The notes below the pieces were generated by a model. That model saw only the letters and a list, made by a program, of their open reading frames with translations. It had not been told where the DNA came from and ran no database searches. Positions 42,036 to 55,600 of a DNA stretch of 64,000 bases are shown one piece after another. Source of the DNA: Mytilus edulis (lineage: Eukaryota; Mollusca; Bivalvia; Mytilida; Mytilidae); the NCBI RefSeq assembly GCF_963676685.1, contig NC_092346.1:71191821-71255820 (forward strand). Direction: 5' to 3'. Numbering within the stretch: the first letter of the stretch is position 1; each line of letters opens with the position of its first letter. Both the position numbers and the translations under genes were made by a program.

Positions 42036-45000
42036 TCATTTTGATCTCATTATTTTTATAAACTCTGTAAATAGAAAAAAGCAATAGTTATAATCATGCT
42101 GGATGATGGTAGCAACGTTTTACAGTATATGGACATGTACTAAATGTTCTATTAAGCTTTCAAGATTGAAGAGGGAATGCACGTTGATACTGTACTGAAT
42201 TGTGAGCATTAAACCTCTGAGACAAATGTTAACATCTTCAACATATAATCATTTGCTGTTTACAATTACCAAACATTCATCCTGTTGCAATGATACCACA
42301 ACACTTATAATCAAATTACGGGCATCATGAACATTTTGAAAAAAAACGTGACGAACCACATCACCATGGTACTACTTGAATGGTCTCCCACCTTTCTTCT
42401 ATCGATTTACCCATCCTCATTTTCCATCAATATTGGTTTGTAGAAAACTTATTTAACTATTGTGTTCTGGTCATATTGTTATAAGATTCTAACTTTAAAA
42501 TGCCTGTACCAAGTAAGAAATATGACAGTTGTTATCGATTCGTTTGATGTGTTTTAGTTTTTGTCTTTGTTATTTGATTAGGTACTTTCCGTTTTGAAGA
42601 TTCCTTGGAGTTCAGTATTTTTGTAATTTTTTTCTACATTTAGTTCATCAAAACTTATGATTTATGCTTTGGCTCGCCTTTAGTCCAAGTTAGTATTTCT
42701 TCTTTAAATGCGATTATGGTAAAGTGTTGTTGTTAAGTGTTATACTTAAAACTTATTCACACACAACACGGTCCTTTTTGCAAGTTGAGCCCAACATTAG
42801 TTTTGGTAAAATACTGCTTCAAATGTTCACATTTTGTTATCCAGTATAAATCGCTGGATAAGAATCAAAGCTGTATGAAACATATTCGTTTTAAATACAT
42901 GTGACCTAGTGTATCAACATAAACTTAATTTCTTTTCAAACGAAACTGTTTTCTAGTTTGGCGTTCATTGCGTTTCTTTAAGACTTGAAAATACAATGAT
43001 TTCCAGTCCGAATAAGAAAACAAATGTGCACCTATATGCTACAAGTAAAATATCTTTGTACAATCACTTAAGATATGACAAAACTCACCCTCAACTCCAA
43101 CCTTCCCGTTTCCGTCTTCATCTGCTTCTCGAACCATTTCATCGATTGTTTCATCTGATATGTCCAATCCCAAAGACTTGATGACGTATCTCAGGTCAGC
43201 ACATGTAATGAAATTGTTGTTGTCATGATCAAAAATGTTAAAAGCTTCTCGGAGTGTTTCATCACTTTCCTCCGAATTGTTCCTCCGAATCATCATATTT
43301 ATAAATTCGTCAAAATCTATAATTCCATTTCCTGCAACACAATGTTAACCACAGATGAATGAATGTGAAAGTTGAACGAGATTACACCGTAAATCTACAG
43401 CAGTCATAACATAGGAATATGTTTATTACCTTTCAGTGTGCCTCTGCTTCACAGAGTTATCGTCTTATGGTTAAATACAAATACTAAAAGGTGAATATTT
43501 TTATCAGGTTGATCCCTATATTGGAAAAATATATAGTCTGTTCTTATGCTGTACATTTACACCACTGTTATTTAAAAAAAAAATAAGAATATGAATAGAA
43601 AAACAAATATTGAGCGAAAAGTACTCTAACAGATCATTAGTTTTAGAACCGAAAGTTAAAATGTGATTTGTCAGTGCAATATTTTTATGTGAATCTTAGT
43701 TTAATTTTCTATTTTCATGTTGTACATAATGTTTTGAATTCTTAAATGTAAGCTGTCTTCTTTTATCATGTTCACATTTTGAACTCTTATTATTACTGTT
43801 ATATGCATTGAATAAATAAATAAATAATCTTTCTTCCAAGAGGTTTAAACATAATTTTCTTGGGAGTCCTTAAAATAATAATAACATATTCATAAAGTAC
43901 ATACAATAGTATGATGATACATGTATATACATATTATACCATTTTATATTGATATTTATGAAAAAGAGTATTGATTTGCACAATTTAAGAAGAATTTGTA
44001 ACATTAAGTATTGAAAGATCGATACAAGTGTATTAATCATCTTTATTTCGTTGGGTAAACTGTTCCATATTTGAGAATTAGAATATATATTAATGATCAT
44101 TAATGTTTTCTTCAAAAATTATGTTGAATTATTTGTTTTTTCATTAGCCGAAAATAAATTATAATTTTGATTATCAGTAAAATGAAGGTTCTTCTCGTAA
44201 AAAGTTAGGATGATTTAAATGTAAACACACGTATTGTCTTCAGATATCAAATTCTTTTTTCCACATTTAACAAATTTAAACTTTTAAACAATAAACTAAA
44301 GGTTTCATTGTGTCCGCTTCTCCTATAACCCTTACAGACATCTGTTAGACATATTTGTGGAGGATACCCGGTTAGTAAGTGCTGTCGTTGTAAAGATCTG
44401 TCTTTAACATAGTATGAAATTCAAAACAGTGTAGCTGTGGCCATTGATTGACCCATCAAAATCATCCATTGACTGGGACAATTTACGTGAACGTTTGTCT
44501 GTAACAACCACTGTTCATGACGTACCTACGATAGACATTTAAACTGTGGGGTCAACAAAGGTTTCTTAACGCCTTTAATTATAAAATAATTCGAAAAATT
44601 AATCAGGAATAACCTTTGTGTTTTGATTTATATCAATGGATATAAATCAAAATATCGTGTTATTTCTGATTAATTTTTCGAATTACATTATTTAGGTGTT
44701 GAGAACCTTTGGTGACCCCATAGTTTAAGTGTCTTTAAAAAGTACATAGTGAGCATTGGTCGTTACATACAAACGTTCACCTAAATTGTCCCAGTCAATG
44801 AATGATTTTAATGTGTCAATCAATGGCCACAGCTACACTGTTTTGAATTTCATACTATCTGTTCTCTCATTTAAAATGCTTCTTGTTTTAAAAGAAGTCT
44901 AGTGTTGTTTCATTTTATTGTATGATAACAATAACCCCAATATTTTACCATCAAGATCAGCTTCACGTATCATCTCAATCAATTCCTCATTTGAGGGGTT

Positions 45001-47661
45001 CTGTCCAAGTGCTCTCAACACAGATTTAAGTTCCCATGTTGATATGACTCCATCACCGTTCGCATCAAACAGTCCGAATGCTTCCTTATATGCTGCAACA
45101 AGAACAGATGAAAAATATACTGGACACAACTATGTTAATGTGCATACGTAACTTCCGGCAATGTATAATATGCATATTTTTTGTATATTACGCAATACAC
45201 AGCCGCGTGTTTGCCCCTTAAAATTTTCATTCAAATTGATATAGGATATACATTTTTGTAGTTGTAAATGTTTAAAACACTTTTGATTCTGTTTTACTGT
45301 TTCTACGAGTCGATCTCATTCGATTTCAAATGTTTCAATTTAAATCTTCCACTTTTGACATATTCTATTTAGATTTTAGGGCAATATAAACAATTTAAAA
45401 CAATTTGATTAAATTAATGACACTCGCTTTACAGCAGTTACTTTCAATTTGTGTTTGTGTTTTTGTGTTGAAGATTTAGTTGTGTTTGTATACACTACTA
45501 CTTAACCTCTAGATGTCTACTTGTACTGATGAGTTGCTTTCTTATTGGCGATTTGCTTATATAACTTAAGTCCATACATATCTTCAGAATTTTTAAAAAG
45601 CAATCTGCAATGTGTGTTTAGTTTTATATAAGTAGTGTCTTGGATTTTTCTGAGGGATTTTTTATTGCGGTTCAGCTCCCATTTCAGCTCGTATTGTCTC
45701 GATCATGGCGGTTCAATACATGTACTATAGAATCTAAATATTTTAAAGAGAATTGCATTATGTAGTACTAGTATAACAATGCTGCATATGTACTAACTTA
45801 TTCACGTACCTGCAAGTTCTTCTCGGGAAAGTTCACTAGCCTGAAATCAAAGAATTCAGGTTAACAAAATATAGACAAAATTTGAGAACAGTGTTAGTTC
45901 AAACTTAAACATTGCTTTATGCCCTTTTTCCTTTGAATCCAAATCTTATGAAACGAAACATAAATTAACTTTTCCTGGTGTTCATATTAGGCCAAAAACA
46001 GTACTTCAAAAAACGATTGTCTGAAGTTGTATCGTTTTCGTGTAATTACGTGCCAGACACTTTAGGGTCTTTTGTCGGTTGTTTCTTGTCGAAAATATTA
46101 ACCGCTATCTGGCGATATATAGTTTTTAAAAATTGCTTCCCTCGATTTGCAGATATTTAGAATCCAGGAACTTAGTGATGTACATTACTATAAAGTTACG
46201 TCTGCTTAATAAGTAGCTTCTTCTCAAGGAATGTAATCCCATCAAGAGAGTAATGACTATAATAAAATTTGAAAATGGAAATAAGGAATGTGTCAAATAG
46301 ACAACAACCCGAACGAAGGGCAGAAAACAGTACGACTTATGCTGCGGTTTAATTCGCATTCGAAACGTTAACGTCCGAACGTTAGTTCTATTTACGTTTT
46401 GCAATACACGTCAAATTCGCTTTTCTGTCCGAACGATTAATTAATTAAACCCCCTTACCATGTAGTCAGCTAAAGGTTCCAGGTTAATAGCCAACGTATG
46501 AAATTATGTTCATTTTACTGTGATTCACAATTATTGATAACTTTATCAGTCTTAGCTTTTAAATTGCACATGTACAAATATCGTAAATCATTTAAGCATT
46601 CAATTTCGCCTTTTCAAATTGTAACTTATAAATCATGTATAATACATCATGAGACGTTTATAATGTTCGTGTAGTTACAATGTTGTGAGGTTTTATTAAA
46701 TGATGATGGTGCATGACTGTAAATATTTCAATAACCTTTTAAAAACACGGTTGGGGAACTATTCAGTTTAACAACTTTATTTGAAATACTTCACCTTCTT
46801 AAAATGTTTCGATCCACTCAGTAAACAGTGAAGGAAATATAATATCCTGAAACATAGAGGATATTGCAAACCTTACACAAGCTAATGTGATACGAGCCCG
46901 AGAGAGAAACTGAATTTAAAGATGCTGGCCGCTGTTATATATACTAAACAGTTCTTCACAACAACGAATATACGACACATTAAAATCTTGTCTCAATATC
47001 GGTATTAACAGCTTGATATGTTGGCAGGGCAGAAATATCATTGCATAAAGCTTACAAAAAGTATACATAAGGCAAGTTAGGGGTGAAATAAACGCTTGAT
47101 AAAAAGGCATTTAAAAACAAGATACCACGATACGTAATAGAAGAAAGAAAACGACAGTCAATTTTACATTAGAATTGATACCAAGTTAATTAATTTTATT
47201 ATACTTTTTTTTTCTAAACCGTGTTCTTTTATGTTAATTTTTAGTTGGGCATATATATTTCATCGTTTTTTAGCTATAAGAATTCAGTTTTGATGACAGT
47301 TTAATCCACATGCAATTCTTATGGAATCAGGAAGAATTAGAGCGTATGTTGTCTTGTTAACTTTTACTTGACAACTCCTTATCCGTTCATATATGTTATA
47401 TATTAAATTGAAAAGATTAGTTAACGGTTTATTTAATAAGACATCTCTGATTTTTAAGAGCAACAAATTTTTTATTCAAAATCTATATAGATATAATATT
47501 CGTTCATTTGTATTTGGGTAAAATAAAAAAATAACATTCCGTTTTGACTAATTAATTAAAGTTTTAAGTTTTAATAAATCAATTATGTTGCAAAAATATC
47601 GCAATATATGCATTTGTTCTAATTTCGTCCTTATAATTTCAATATTTTTAAGACTTACCAT
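42036..47661 (-). CDS. Calmodulin-like EF-hand protein, gene 5 (149 aa, 5 coding exons)
   Basis: The exons on the - strand are ATG at 47661-47659 (then GTAAGT), 45840-45810, 45092-44949, 43331-43089 and 42064-42036 (TGA), with phases 0,1,1,1. The total is 149 residues, the exact length of calmodulin with Met. It starts [17 protein letters not shown] and ends [10 protein letters not shown]. The EF loops are [12 protein letters not shown] (21-32), [12 protein letters not shown] (57-68), [12 protein letters not shown] (94-105; Asn for Gly6, Asp at 12) and [12 protein letters not shown] (130-141). Three loops are canonical. Of all the cluster members it is the most calmodulin-like (SLGQNP-type [18 protein letters not shown]). 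The intron between EF2 and EF1 parts carries a 446-bp fold-back element and a LINE fragment. Gene 6 is a decayed duplicate of it. Confidence 0.87.
42490..42640 (-). repeat. R4 repeat, reverse copy in gene 5 last intron
   Basis: TGCCTGTACCAAGTAAGAAA, TCGTTTGATGTGTTTTAG and CCTTGGAGTTCAGTATTTTT. Confidence 0.6.
43805..44115 (-). pseudogene. Short LINE fragment in gene 5 intron 3
   Basis: The - strand frame starting 44115 contains [12 protein letters not shown] and a following Phe-rich segment. This resembles the conserved C-terminal WNSLPxxI motif of jockey/CR1/L2-type LINE polyproteins. An AATAAATAAATAAATAATC tail lies at about 43809. Its orientation on the + strand would equally suit the 3' end of a second, plus-strand LINE remnant. 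The call rests on one motif. Confidence 0.4.
44411..44856. mobile_element. 446-bp fold-back element, copy A
   Basis: It is nearly palindromic over its whole length. It starts AGTATGAAATTCAAAACAGT and ends with the complement ACTGTTTTGAATTTCATACT, with TTTGATTTATATCAATGG at the centre. Close copies lie at 58050-58495 and 59584-60024. There is no open frame. It lies in the intron between the 144-nt and 243-nt exons of gene 5. Confidence 0.85.
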
Positions 47662-48934
47662 TTTGTTCACATGCTCGTACGATAGACGAAGATTTTAACA
47701 GATAATGTTTACATATATTTAAATACCCATTTCAAACATGTAAGTTCATGCACCAGTATTTAATAATTATATACTTCGATCAACCCAAATACTTCTATCA
47801 ACAATAGCACTTCATTCGATTAATCAATTACATATCTTGAGATCTGAAAGTTTGTGTAAATTAAAAAAAAATCCTACTTGATTAAACAATTGACATATAA
47901 GATTAGTTACATTGGGATTTGTAATTTTAAAACTATATCAATACTGTCTGTATGACCTTAGTATACTTAATTTCAACAATTGACATTTAAATTTTTTAAA
48001 AAAGACCTCCTTTCATTTTTGTAGATATGTTTAAGATTTCATATCAAAGCTTGAATAAAAAGATATTTAAACAAGAGTAATTTGACCGTTGATTATGTTG
48101 TCAATGAGATAAAAATGTCTTGATTGACATAATTAACAAAATAAACCATGTACACATCATGTAGTAGGATCATACATCATCTATGTATACTCACTATTAT
48201 AACATTTGTTGAAATCATCTTTTTTATAAATTTGTCAAAATCTATTATTCCATTTCCTGGAAGAAAAACAAAAATTAGAAACACTGACAAATAATTATAA
48301 ATGAAATTAATTTATAAAATAAATTACTTAAAGTCTACCGAATTGACAGTTTTGTTTAAAAACAAGCGTTCAGTATATGAAAACATTTGTGGTGAGGTTC
48401 CTCTACCGTGCCAAAAAGGCAAAATCTCCTACATTTAAGGAATCTTTAGGCGCAGTAAGAAATGGGCAGTTATTATTCAATAAATTATAGTAATTTTTAC
48501 CCTTTTTCTTTCTTGTAATCGCTCCATTACAACTAAAAATTATTCTAACCGGTTATAGAGAGGGAGACGAATGGGAAGAACACCGAATGAGTTTTGGAGT
48601 TTGAAAATATATTGAAACCACGAAAGTATGACATTGACCAATATAATACTTTTATGTTAGACTAAACCTGAAATAAAAATCAATGTATTTCTGTAAAAGA
48701 TAGGATACCATCATGTCTATAATGGAATATCCATAAGCAAGTAAAAAGAAGGGATCATCTGAAGTGACCGCTTCTCAGAAACGGAATCAAATGGGTTCAA
48801 ACTAAACATCCATACGAAAGTATAACAAAAATATGAAGTTGCTATGTACATTTCAAAATAAAGTTACATAATTATTAATCTATTCTTTAAAATTCGTAAA
48901 ACTTATTAATTTTCCTTTCTTTTATATTGTTTAG

Positions 48935-49205
48935 AATGGTTTTTTATTTGTCCGATTGGGGTCCTTTATAGCTTTCTGTTCGGTGTGAGGCCAGGCTTCT
49001 TGTTGAAGATCGTACTGTAATAATAAATAAATAATAAATAAGCTTTATTTAGAGTCGGCAAGGTATACAAACATAGACAAACATAAGCTCTGATGAGCTT
49101 TTAACCGACATATTAACCTAAAATGGTTCACTTATATACAAATTGTGACTTGGATGGAGAGTTGTCTCGTTGGCACTCATACCACATCTTCTTATATCTA
49201 TGTAT
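48935..49205 (+). repeat. R3 repeat split by a LINE tail
   Basis: GGGTCCTTTATAGCTTTCTG and CTTGTTGAAGATCGTACTG are followed by foreign sequence. The repeat resumes at TTAACCTAAAATGG and continues to GGATGGAGAGTTGTCTCGTT. Uninterrupted copies (11700-11960, 55125-55420) read GTACTTTGACC or GTACTTTAACC at this place. Confidence 0.75.
49018..49116 (-). mobile_element. Severely 5'-truncated LINE 3' end nested in R3
   Basis: AGAGTCGGCAAGGTATACAA, ACATAGACAAACATAAGCTC and TTTAACCGACATAT match the 3' end of the LINE at 61826-64000. It carries the same AATAAATAA-rich tail at its left (3') side. It is about 95 bp, with no coding part. Confidence 0.75.
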
Positions 49206-49473
49206 TCTACTTCGGGTCTTCTTCATTGTCAGTCAACGTGGAATAATTAAGGAATAACAGTACTGTAGTTAAAGAGTTGTCGTCGTCAATTGTCGATTTG
49301 ACGGTCGCAAATGCATGGAACAATCTTACCATGTACGTCAGCTTCTTGTATCATTGCACGTAATTTCTCGTCTGTTATGATATTTTGTCCGAGTGAACTC
49401 AACACAGACTTCAATTCCCATGTTTTTATAACACAGTTGTCAGTTATATCAAATAATCCAAAGCCTTTATGAG

Positions 49474-52400
49474 CTGTAACGAAGATAATCATCATGAAAT
49501 AAAGTAATGCACTGTCAGGTCCAGAAGTATACTAAAGTATTGTACTGTCAGGTCGGTCCAGAAGTGTACTAATGTTTAAACAGTAATATACACTTGTAAA
49601 CTATATAACAAAAATGAGTAAAAGTATTTTTATTGTACAATAATTAATCTTTCACAGTAAAATCTGACTACAATTAGTTTCATTAATCTCATAAATTAAT
49701 CCAATGTAATTTCGACTTACTTTAAATCTGCAGTTAATTTGTTTAATTAAACATACGCTACTTGACCTATCTACTATAAGTGCACTTTTAAATGATTTAA
49801 TATTCATGCAACATGTACTTTACAGCGATGAGTGACGTAACACGGCATTGTTATCATATGCGTCCGAAGAGCTTTTCCGGGCTTATATTCACCAATAACG
49901 ATAAAAAACGGAGATATATTGATACACGAGCAGATATATGATCAAAAGAGTCCAAATAGACCAGCTGAAACATATGAAGGTCACTTTGCTTGGGGGAAGA
50001 AATTGCTACAGTGCTTTTTGCGTTAATATGCATGAAATATTTGCAACTGGACATGAAGCAAACTCAAAACAGCCAGCATTTGATCGAGATCTACGAATTG
50101 AATTTGTCTAAATGTCAAAGCATTAGATACTAGGCGGATGAGTCATCCGTGAACTTACACCAAACTAGTATACAAAGTGTCAGTGAATCAAATTAAACAC
50201 CAACTTCCACGTTAACCACGATATAAATAAGAGTAAAAACCTGTAACCAATGCTTTGAAACTGACACAATTAAAATAAAACATGTACATTGTTAATTTTC
50301 CGTTAATAATCTAGTATTCTATCATTGTCAAAACTCTATACAAGATTTTTTTTGACATTTTCATTTTGATTTAAAAATTTACACAGCAGTAATTGTCTTG
50401 GTCGTCATCACAATTCATGTTTATGTTTTCAGGTTAAGATTTCAAGATGACGTGTGTTTCTATTTAACAATGCATAATCGGTCAACAAAGTATTTACTAC
50501 ATAAGTATGTATTGTTTGCGATGTGTCGGTGTCCGTTTGATATATAAAAGGTAGAATTTGACTGTTTCACGTTCAAATGAACAGTTTTGTTTTAAAATAA
50601 TATCTGTTACGTGGATCCTTAAGATTGTTTTTTTAAATTTTAGGTTTTTTTTCGTTTTTTTTTTCAGTTACTTAAGTGTATGGTCATACATGCTGTCGAT
50701 ACAATGTAGTATTATTTTTGAATGGCACACGATCATGCTGTTCTCTTGTGGTTTATGGCGTCTTTATACTAAATCTGTTGGATGCGTGCTGATTGATATT
50801 TTTAAAAAGTTTAAATTTACTTTGAACAATCGTTCAGTAGCTGTGATCATTCATCGCTATTTTTTCTTTTTTTATTAGTTGGTTTTCATTTTCCTGTCTT
50901 AAGGTGTTTGTGTTTCGTGCCATTATAATGAGTAGAACTGTTTCAAACTTACGTTCAGGCATTCATTTAACTTCACCACATTCTTAATTCACCTAGCTGT
51001 TCGAAGTGAGTAGCCTTTTATTTAGTGGTCATTGTTGATTTCTGTCAGTTTTATTTGTTTTTCGTTTATTTTTTTACTACTTATCATGCCATTGATGTTC
51101 TCATTTGAATTGTTTCAAATGTTGTGTTGTCGGGGCCTTTTATAGCTGACTATACGGTATCGGTCTTACTCATTATCGAAGCTGTGACCTATAGATTCTT
51201 GCGTCATTGCTTTTGTTTAATTGATTGATTGTTGGTAATAAGAACTCTTGGCTATGTCATGGTGGTCAGTGGAAAGAACCACCGACATTCAACAGAAATA
51301 CTGAAAATCTTCGTCAACCAAGACCTGTGTTGAGCGTAGACTATCTTGCCACGAGCGGGAATCGAACTTACAACCTTAGTGATGACCAGTAAATGATCAC
51401 CATACATCAGTTGTGGATAGTTGTCTTATTGACAATCATATAACATCACCATATGTTTGTATAACAGGTTCAAAATATGTTGTAAGTGGACTGTTTGCAG
51501 GACTTAATGTCAATCTGACAAAATTATGTCAAATGGAATTAATATCAAGTTTGCATACATGATACCTTCAGGGCAACTACTCTCTATGAAAAATGTTTTC
51601 CAATTACGGAGCGCTAGTATATATACGAGCAATTCTAGCCCCATATACTATTTAGCTGTCAAAGTAGTGGTGTTCAAACAGTATAATTTCCCTTGAAAAA
51701 AATCATTCATTTTAAACTGTGTTGATCTATATATTTTGTCGGGTCTTTTGCTGATGTTTTATTTGTGATGTTTTATTTTTTTTTGTCAGGCAAAAATTAT
51801 AAATTTGGCAATGGAGATAAGTCACTAATCGTAAAGCTCAATAACACGGTCAAAGTTTTCCAACAAATATGCAACTTTTTTTTCAAAAAAAAAAATGAAA
51901 TACAAGTTTATGTATGTCAAAGTATCCTGTTCGAACGATACATAAATCCATAAAATTTAGCAAACAAAAAGTATACCGCTAACTAATATGCACATAAGGC
52001 TTTAAACCCGTGTGTGTTTTGCCTTTGGTTTTGCTTTTTGCCATAATTCTTCAATAGGTATGAAAAGAGGCAGATAATACCAAAATGGCAATCAAAAAGT
52101 ATTAGCCGAAGAGAAACCAACAACACTATGGCAAAATAAGTTCACTTTTTTGTTTATGATAGCCATTCATTCGGTTAACTTTGCTTTTTAAAACTCGTTT
52201 TCGGTCATTAATCGTAAAAGGCAATCGAAATTTTTAAAAAGAAATAGGATAGAGCTCTACTTCATCAAAGACAATCTTATTCTTTCAAAAGGTTTAAAGC
52301 ATGTTCGCACGACCATAACATTTTTCAAGGAAAATTTTGATTGTGTAAGCTGTGTTGATGCACTGCCAAAGTTGTATCCAAATAATACTGAACGTAACAG

Positions 52401-52679
52401 AAGTAAAAAAAAAAACATGGATTTAACCATACAAAATTATAAGAGCAATTACTACAAACTAAACAGAGAACACAGTTTCAGCTTGCAATACTTTAATATT
52501 TCCTATATGAGAACGAACATATATATCAGTAACATGTCCTGCTGGCTTTTCTATAAAAATCAACCAGAATTCATCTCAATATATACATAGGTATACCACC
52601 GGACTGTCATATTTACAATACGTTTTGGCAGTTATTTAAATGTGCATCATCTGGGTGAGCTTCATTTACTTTTAACATA
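49474..52679. other. Spacer between gene 6 remnant and gene 7
   Basis: I see no gene. It includes an R7 copy at 49858-50000 and a tRNA-derived SINE remnant at 51240-51415. The other sequence is AT-rich with no recognisable domain in its short open frames. I searched the - strand for missing first exons of gene 6 (an ATG directly before GTAAG) and found none. Confidence 0.45.
51240..51415 (-). mobile_element. tRNA-derived SINE remnant
   Basis: On the - strand, ACTGGTCATCACTAAGGTTG precedes AGTTCGATTCCCGCTCGTGG, which fits a tRNA D-to-T region. The B box GTTCGATTCC is intact (51358-51367 on the + strand as its complement). A unique tail with TGTCGGTGGTTCTTTCC follows, similar to mollusc SINEs I recall. 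The A box is poor and no acceptor stem forms, so it is not a tRNA gene. Confidence 0.5.
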
Positions 52680-55600
52680 TCATCTAACTATCTGTCTAAC
52701 AAAATCTGAAAAAGAGAGGAAAATTAAATTTTAGAAAAAGAAATGTTTAAATATCTAAAAAGGCTAAAATAAAAATCCAAGCCCTATTTTTTAATGTAAC
52801 AAAAATGTGTGACCATTTAGTAGCTTTTCATATATAAATTGTATTTTTCAGATATAAAACATACACGTATTGAAGGTTGAAGTTCAAAAAGTTACCACTC
52901 TCATCGATCAGATAAATTAGTCAAGGAAAACATGGTTGATTAATCCAAATCATTTTTTTTTTCTCACGAGAAACATATCTCACGCTAATGTCTACATTTG
53001 TAACTACATGTCAGAAAGAAACTTGTATTTTTTCGAATTTGAATTGTTTTAGGCCTACGGTCTGTCTTTTGCAATTAAGTAGCAGAAAGTTTGTGATTCC
53101 TCCGAAGTAAATTAACTTACGTTGTGTACACATAAATCAATGTAAAACAAATTATTCATAAGATTTAACAAAATAAATATTTCTTCAAACACTTCAGAAA
53201 AAATTGTTTTCCTATACGATTTTCATTTAAATGTTAGAATGCTCTTAATTGAAATATACATGATGTAACACAAACGTCAAAGTCTCTCACAGTCTATTTA
53301 CTCACTGTATGTATTGTATAAACCTTAACCAAAATAAATATGAGTAACATCCGTTTGAAAAACGAAATATTTAGCTTTAATAATTACATAAGAAATTTAC
53401 AATACTCAAATATTTATTAAATTCTCATAATCTGAACACAAGTACTTATTGTCAAGTATAACACTCAACAAAAGCTTAATCCAAATCAATAAAGCAAACT
53501 AAAATTAAGGACATGTGGTAAAATTTAGGATACATTGATATAAAACGAAAAACAAACATAGAAGACCGCAACCAATTCCAAACACTGAATTACAGGAGCC
53601 TGACTTGATACAGGCACATATAGCATATGGTGGATTCACTATGAGGAGAACTGGTATGGTTGCCAAGAAGACAAATATCCACCAGCTTCAACATGCCGTG
53701 GCTGTTAACAACTATAGTTTACTGTATCACCCTAACAATGTGCCAAACCCATACCGTATAGTTCCCTTTAAATTTGCTTGACACGAGAAAAGTTGAAACA
53801 TAGGTAATTACTGGGGACAGACCTAATGAATAAACAGAATATTGCAGGCTTGAGCATATTTCCGAGTGTTGTGTCTTCCAGGAGCATGTGTCGGTACAAC
53901 AAAGGAAATTGTCTTAGATTGGCACTAAGCATGAAAAACGTAAAAAGGCAAAATAAATAAAGCATGTTTCAAACCATTAGTTTCATTTTGTTCAGTTTTG
54001 TCTTTGAAACCAAGATAACATGCACTTTTGAAACGCTTTTAAAAACTCGTAACTATTTATTTTGGATATGTAAACCATTTAGAAAAACTTGCGTGAATAG
54101 CATGGACTCCAGACAATCCAAAATGTGGTTCATTGACAGGATAGAGTCTCACTCCTGTTATACCTTCGACAACATACATGTATGCAAATCAAGACTCCAA
54201 GAAAAAAAATGTCAATACATTGTCGGCTTATTTACAAATCAAAAGTCTATTCTGGTATCAATAAAATTGGATATAAAAAAATATACACATCGTATTGATC
54301 AACCAATGCATAAGGGGATATAGTAAAACTTGTGTAACATCAATGGATGAAAGGCATGGACTTAGCCGTACTTGGTATTTACAAAAGGTTAAATTAAGTT
54401 TGCTTCTACTAGATTTTGTACATGTTGCATTTATTTTCTTACCTTCATACTTTATATTACCATCCCTATCAATTTTAGCTTCCTTTAACATTTCTTCTAT
54501 TTCCTCATTTGGCATTTCTTCTTCCATCGAAGAAAAAATGTGGCGAACAACTTCAGTGTCAACAACGCCTTTTCCTCTGACATCAAATACTCGGAAGGCA
54601 TCTATCAACTTTTTAGAGAAAGCTTCTTCTTTTGACCTGTTAACCATTACTGACATAAACTCTTGTATTCCTATTGTCCCTTTACCTGAAACAAGGGGAT
54701 TTTTTTTCCAAAAGAAAAAAGGGGAACATTATCTTTAGAGTTATTGAGTGTGTGTGATTAAATATTGAATTGCATGTAATCTACACAAGGACACTCAGTT
54801 GAATGATATTTCATTTTCACTATTATTAAATTTTACTAAGAAAAACACATGTAGAAAAAATCTATTATATTAATTACTCGACCCAATACTTTAAAAAAGT
54901 ATTCCTACAGAATTTGTACCTAATAGTGTATTTCGTGAGCATAGTGGTGAATGTTATTTTTTCATATACTCCATGATCAGTTCATATTCTTTATTCTAAA
55001 AAATCTAAAGCACCTACAATCAACCAAAAATTGAAAAGCAGTAGGTGATATTCAACCAATTATGAGATCTCTTGAGTAAAACAAAAGTATAAAAAAACTT
55101 ATAAATAACATCCTTTAAATGTAATGTTTGCACCTGTCCTAAGTCGGGAATCTGATGTACAGTAGTTGTCGTTTGTTTATGTAATATATACGTGTTTCTC
55201 GTTTCTCGTTTTGTTTATATAGATTAGACCGTTGGTTTTCCCGTTTGAATGGTTTTACACTAGTAATTTTGGGGCCCTTTATAGCTTGTTGTTCGGTGTG
55301 AGCTAAGGCTCCGTGTTGAAGGCCGTACTTTAACCTATAATGGTTTACTTTTTAAATTGTTATTTGTATGGAGAGTTGTCTCATTGGCACTCACACCACA
55401 TCTTCCTATATCTATTTAACTTGAATGCGAATTGCAAAAAAAGTTACATTTTAAATTATGAAACCTTTTTATCGATATTGAGTTATTTTACCGCAAAATG
55501 TTTAAAAAAAAATAGTTAATGTACGAAAAGTAAATCCTATGGTTTTTTGGACAATTAAGTTGACTCTTTAAAATAAGAACAAAACAAAACAAAACATCTG

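Larger units (their letters stand above)
48177..49473 (-). pseudogene. Truncated calmodulin-like paralog (gene 6), N-lobe remnant
   Basis: Two exons remain: 49473-49330 (144 nt, intact splice sites, same phases) and a piece from 48256 to the TGA at 48179-48177. The first encodes AHKGFGLFDITDNCVIKTWE... and the second [20 protein letters not shown], then unrelated residues. The shared TWELKSVL and GNGIIDFD show duplication from gene 5. The loops are poor: DITDNCVIKTWE (Cys for Gly6) and [12 protein letters not shown] (His at 3, Lys at 12). I could not find a start exon, the 31-nt exon, EF3, EF4 or a tail exon. No stop interrupts the surviving exon sequence, so a short expressed product cannot be excluded. 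A phase-0 donor GTGAGT near 48193 does not fit the family plan. Confidence 0.7.

Noticed and set aside
51330-51415. tRNA gene on the minus strand
   Set aside because: Only the B box and part of the T arm are convincing; there is no acceptor stem or proper A box, so it is called a SINE remnant.
53964-54738. Overlapping plus-strand open frames opposite the gene 7 243-nt exon
   Set aside because: They are the antisense shadow of the EF-hand exon at 54443-54685 and have no known motif.
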